A stretch of DNA of 5,870 nucleotides from an uncultured Angelakisella sp. (lineage in GTDB: Bacteria; Bacillota; Clostridia; Oscillospirales; Ruminococcaceae), in contig CANOCD010000082.1 in assembly GCA_947564495.1 (NCBI GenBank), positions 1-5,870 on the forward strand. Direction: 5' to 3'. Every line of letters starts with the position of its first letter. The first letter of the stretch is position 1. Below the pieces are notes generated by a model. The model was not told the origin of the DNA, made no database searches, and worked only from the letters and a program-made list of their open reading frames with translations. The position numbers and the translations under genes are program-made. This document shows positions 4,914-5,870 of this stretch, in pieces.

Positions 4914-5870
4914 TTACTCCTCGGCGGGGTCCTCGTCCAGGGGTTCCCCGGCCTCTTCGGCCTCCCCGTCGAAGTCCTCCTCCTCGGGCTCCTCCTCCGG
5001 GAGCTCCCCGGCATCCTCGGGTTCCTCCTCCTCGTCCCGGGGGACCGGGCCAGGCTGGGGCGCCGGGGGCTCGGGCTCCTCCTCGTAGGAGACCAGGCCG
5101 GTCCCGGCGGGGATGAGCTTGCCGATGATGACGTTCTCCTTCAGGCCCTGGAGGGGGTCCACCTTGCCCTTGATGGCGGCGTCGGTGAGCACCCGGGTGG
5201 TCTCCTGGAAGGAGGCCGCCGACATGAAGGAATCGGTGGCCAGGCTGGCCTTGGTGATGCCCAGCAGGATGGGCTGGAACCGGGCGGGCTGGCGCTCCCC
5301 GCCGTCGGCGGCGTTCTCCTCCGCCAGACGGGCGTTGCGCCGGTAGACCTCGCTGCGGTCCACCACGGCCCCCTGGATGAGGCCGGTGTCCCCGGGCTCC
5401 TCCACCTTGCCCTTCTTCATCATCTGCCGGACGATGACCTCGATGTGCTTGTCGTCGATGTCCACGCCCTGTCCACGGTAGACCATCTGGACTTCCTTGA
5501 TGAGGTAGTCCTTCACCGCCTGCTCGCCGCTGACCTCCAGGATCTCGTCGGGGGCGGCGGAACCGCCGCCGGTGAGGAAGTCGCCCTTCTCCACCCGGTC
5601 GCCGCTTTCCACCAGGAGCTTGGCGTCAAAGGAGATGGGGTACTCGCTGCGCTCCCCGGTCTCGGGGTCCTCCACCACCAGGATCTTCACCTTCTTGGCG
5701 TCCTCCCCGATGGAGACGAGGCCGCTGTTGTGGGCGATGACGGTGGCCCGCTTGGGCTTTCTGGCCTCGAACAGCTCCTCAACACGGGGCAGACCCTGGG
5801 TGATGTCGCTGGCGGAGGCCACGCCGCCGGTGTGGAAGGTACGCATGGTCAGCTGGGTGCCCGGCTCGCC
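4914..5870 (-). CDS. rpoC: RNA polymerase beta' subunit, C-terminal part
   Basis: The last 318 codons are visible; the 5' part lies beyond the right edge. Reading from the edge it begins [18 protein letters not shown], the conserved stretch after the trigger-loop region. It continues with [19 protein letters not shown] (22-40), the barrel-sandwich part with KILVVED (62-68), [20 protein letters not shown] (126-145), VRQMM (147-151), [20 protein letters not shown] (202-221), [15 protein letters not shown] (222-236) and [17 protein letters not shown] (242-258). These are the standard blocks of the beta' C-terminus, including the bridge to the omega-binding region. Beyond residue 262 there is a 56-residue tail with 29 Asp/Glu and a single basic residue, broken by prolines. 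That tail is not part of the conserved fold and is longer than is usual. The gene ends in TAA, followed by its own terminator. Confidence 0.97.
   Translation of the reverse strand, partial: GEPGTQLTMRTFHTGGVASASDITQGLPRVEELFEARKPKRATVIAHNSGLVSIGEDAKKVKILVVEDPETGERSEYPISFDAKLLVESGDRVEKGDFLTGGGSAAPDEILEVSGEQAVKDYLIKEVQMVYRGQGVDIDDKHIEVIVRQMMKKGKVEEPGDTGLIQGAVVDRSEVYRRNARLAEENAADGGERQPARFQPILLGITKASLATDSFMSAASFQETTRVLTDAAIKGKVDPLQGLKENVIIGKLIPAGTGLVSYEEEPEPPAPQPGPVPRDEEEEPEDAGELPEEEPEEEDFDGEAEEAGEPLDEDPAEE

Overview
The window looks like an ordinary chromosomal segment from a G+C-rich, low-branching Gram-positive bacterium, most likely a clostridial lineage of the Oscillospiraceae/Ruminococcaceae type. 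The grounds are strong AAGGAGG-type ribosome binding sites, a separate rpoC without the large proteobacterial insert, a stand-alone UPF0735-type ACT protein next to hom, and a lipoprotein signal peptide on a solute-binding protein. The taxonomic placement is inferred from style, not from a search. Every supported gene lies on the minus strand, so transcription runs from high to low coordinates.

Layout in the direction of transcription. (1) 5870-4914: the last 318 codons of rpoC (RNA polymerase beta'), ending in an unusual acidic tail and followed by a very good intrinsic terminator (4858-4895). (2) 4913-4609: a 305-base gene-free stretch holding that terminator, a GC-rich palindrome block, and an AT-rich promoter region with several hairpins, two of which cannot form together. 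(3) 4608-726: an aspartate-family operon with four intact genes: an ACT-domain regulator-like protein, homoserine dehydrogenase (hom), homoserine kinase (thrB) and aspartokinase (lysC). hom and thrB overlap by ATGA, thrB and lysC are 22 bases apart, and a hairpin without a U tract sits between the ACT gene and hom. A clean terminator (659-692) ends the operon. (4) 725-423: a 303-base gene-free stretch with that terminator, a GC-rich spacer and a sigma-A-like promoter. (5) 422-1: the first 140 codons of a lipoprotein solute-binding protein of an ABC importer, running off the left edge.

Together LysC, Hom and ThrB take aspartate to O-phosphohomoserine. The intermediate step (aspartate-semialdehyde dehydrogenase, asd) and threonine synthase (thrC) are not in the window. 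The two points most worth following are at the level of regulation. The first is a perfect internal Shine-Dalgarno plus GTG inside lysC, which would make a separate ACT-only beta subunit. The second is Hom's shortened C-terminus, which lacks a recognisable ligand-binding ACT loop while an intact ACT domain is encoded as a separate protein just upstream. I see no mobile element, CRISPR array, tRNA, rRNA or clearly novel defence-type system here.
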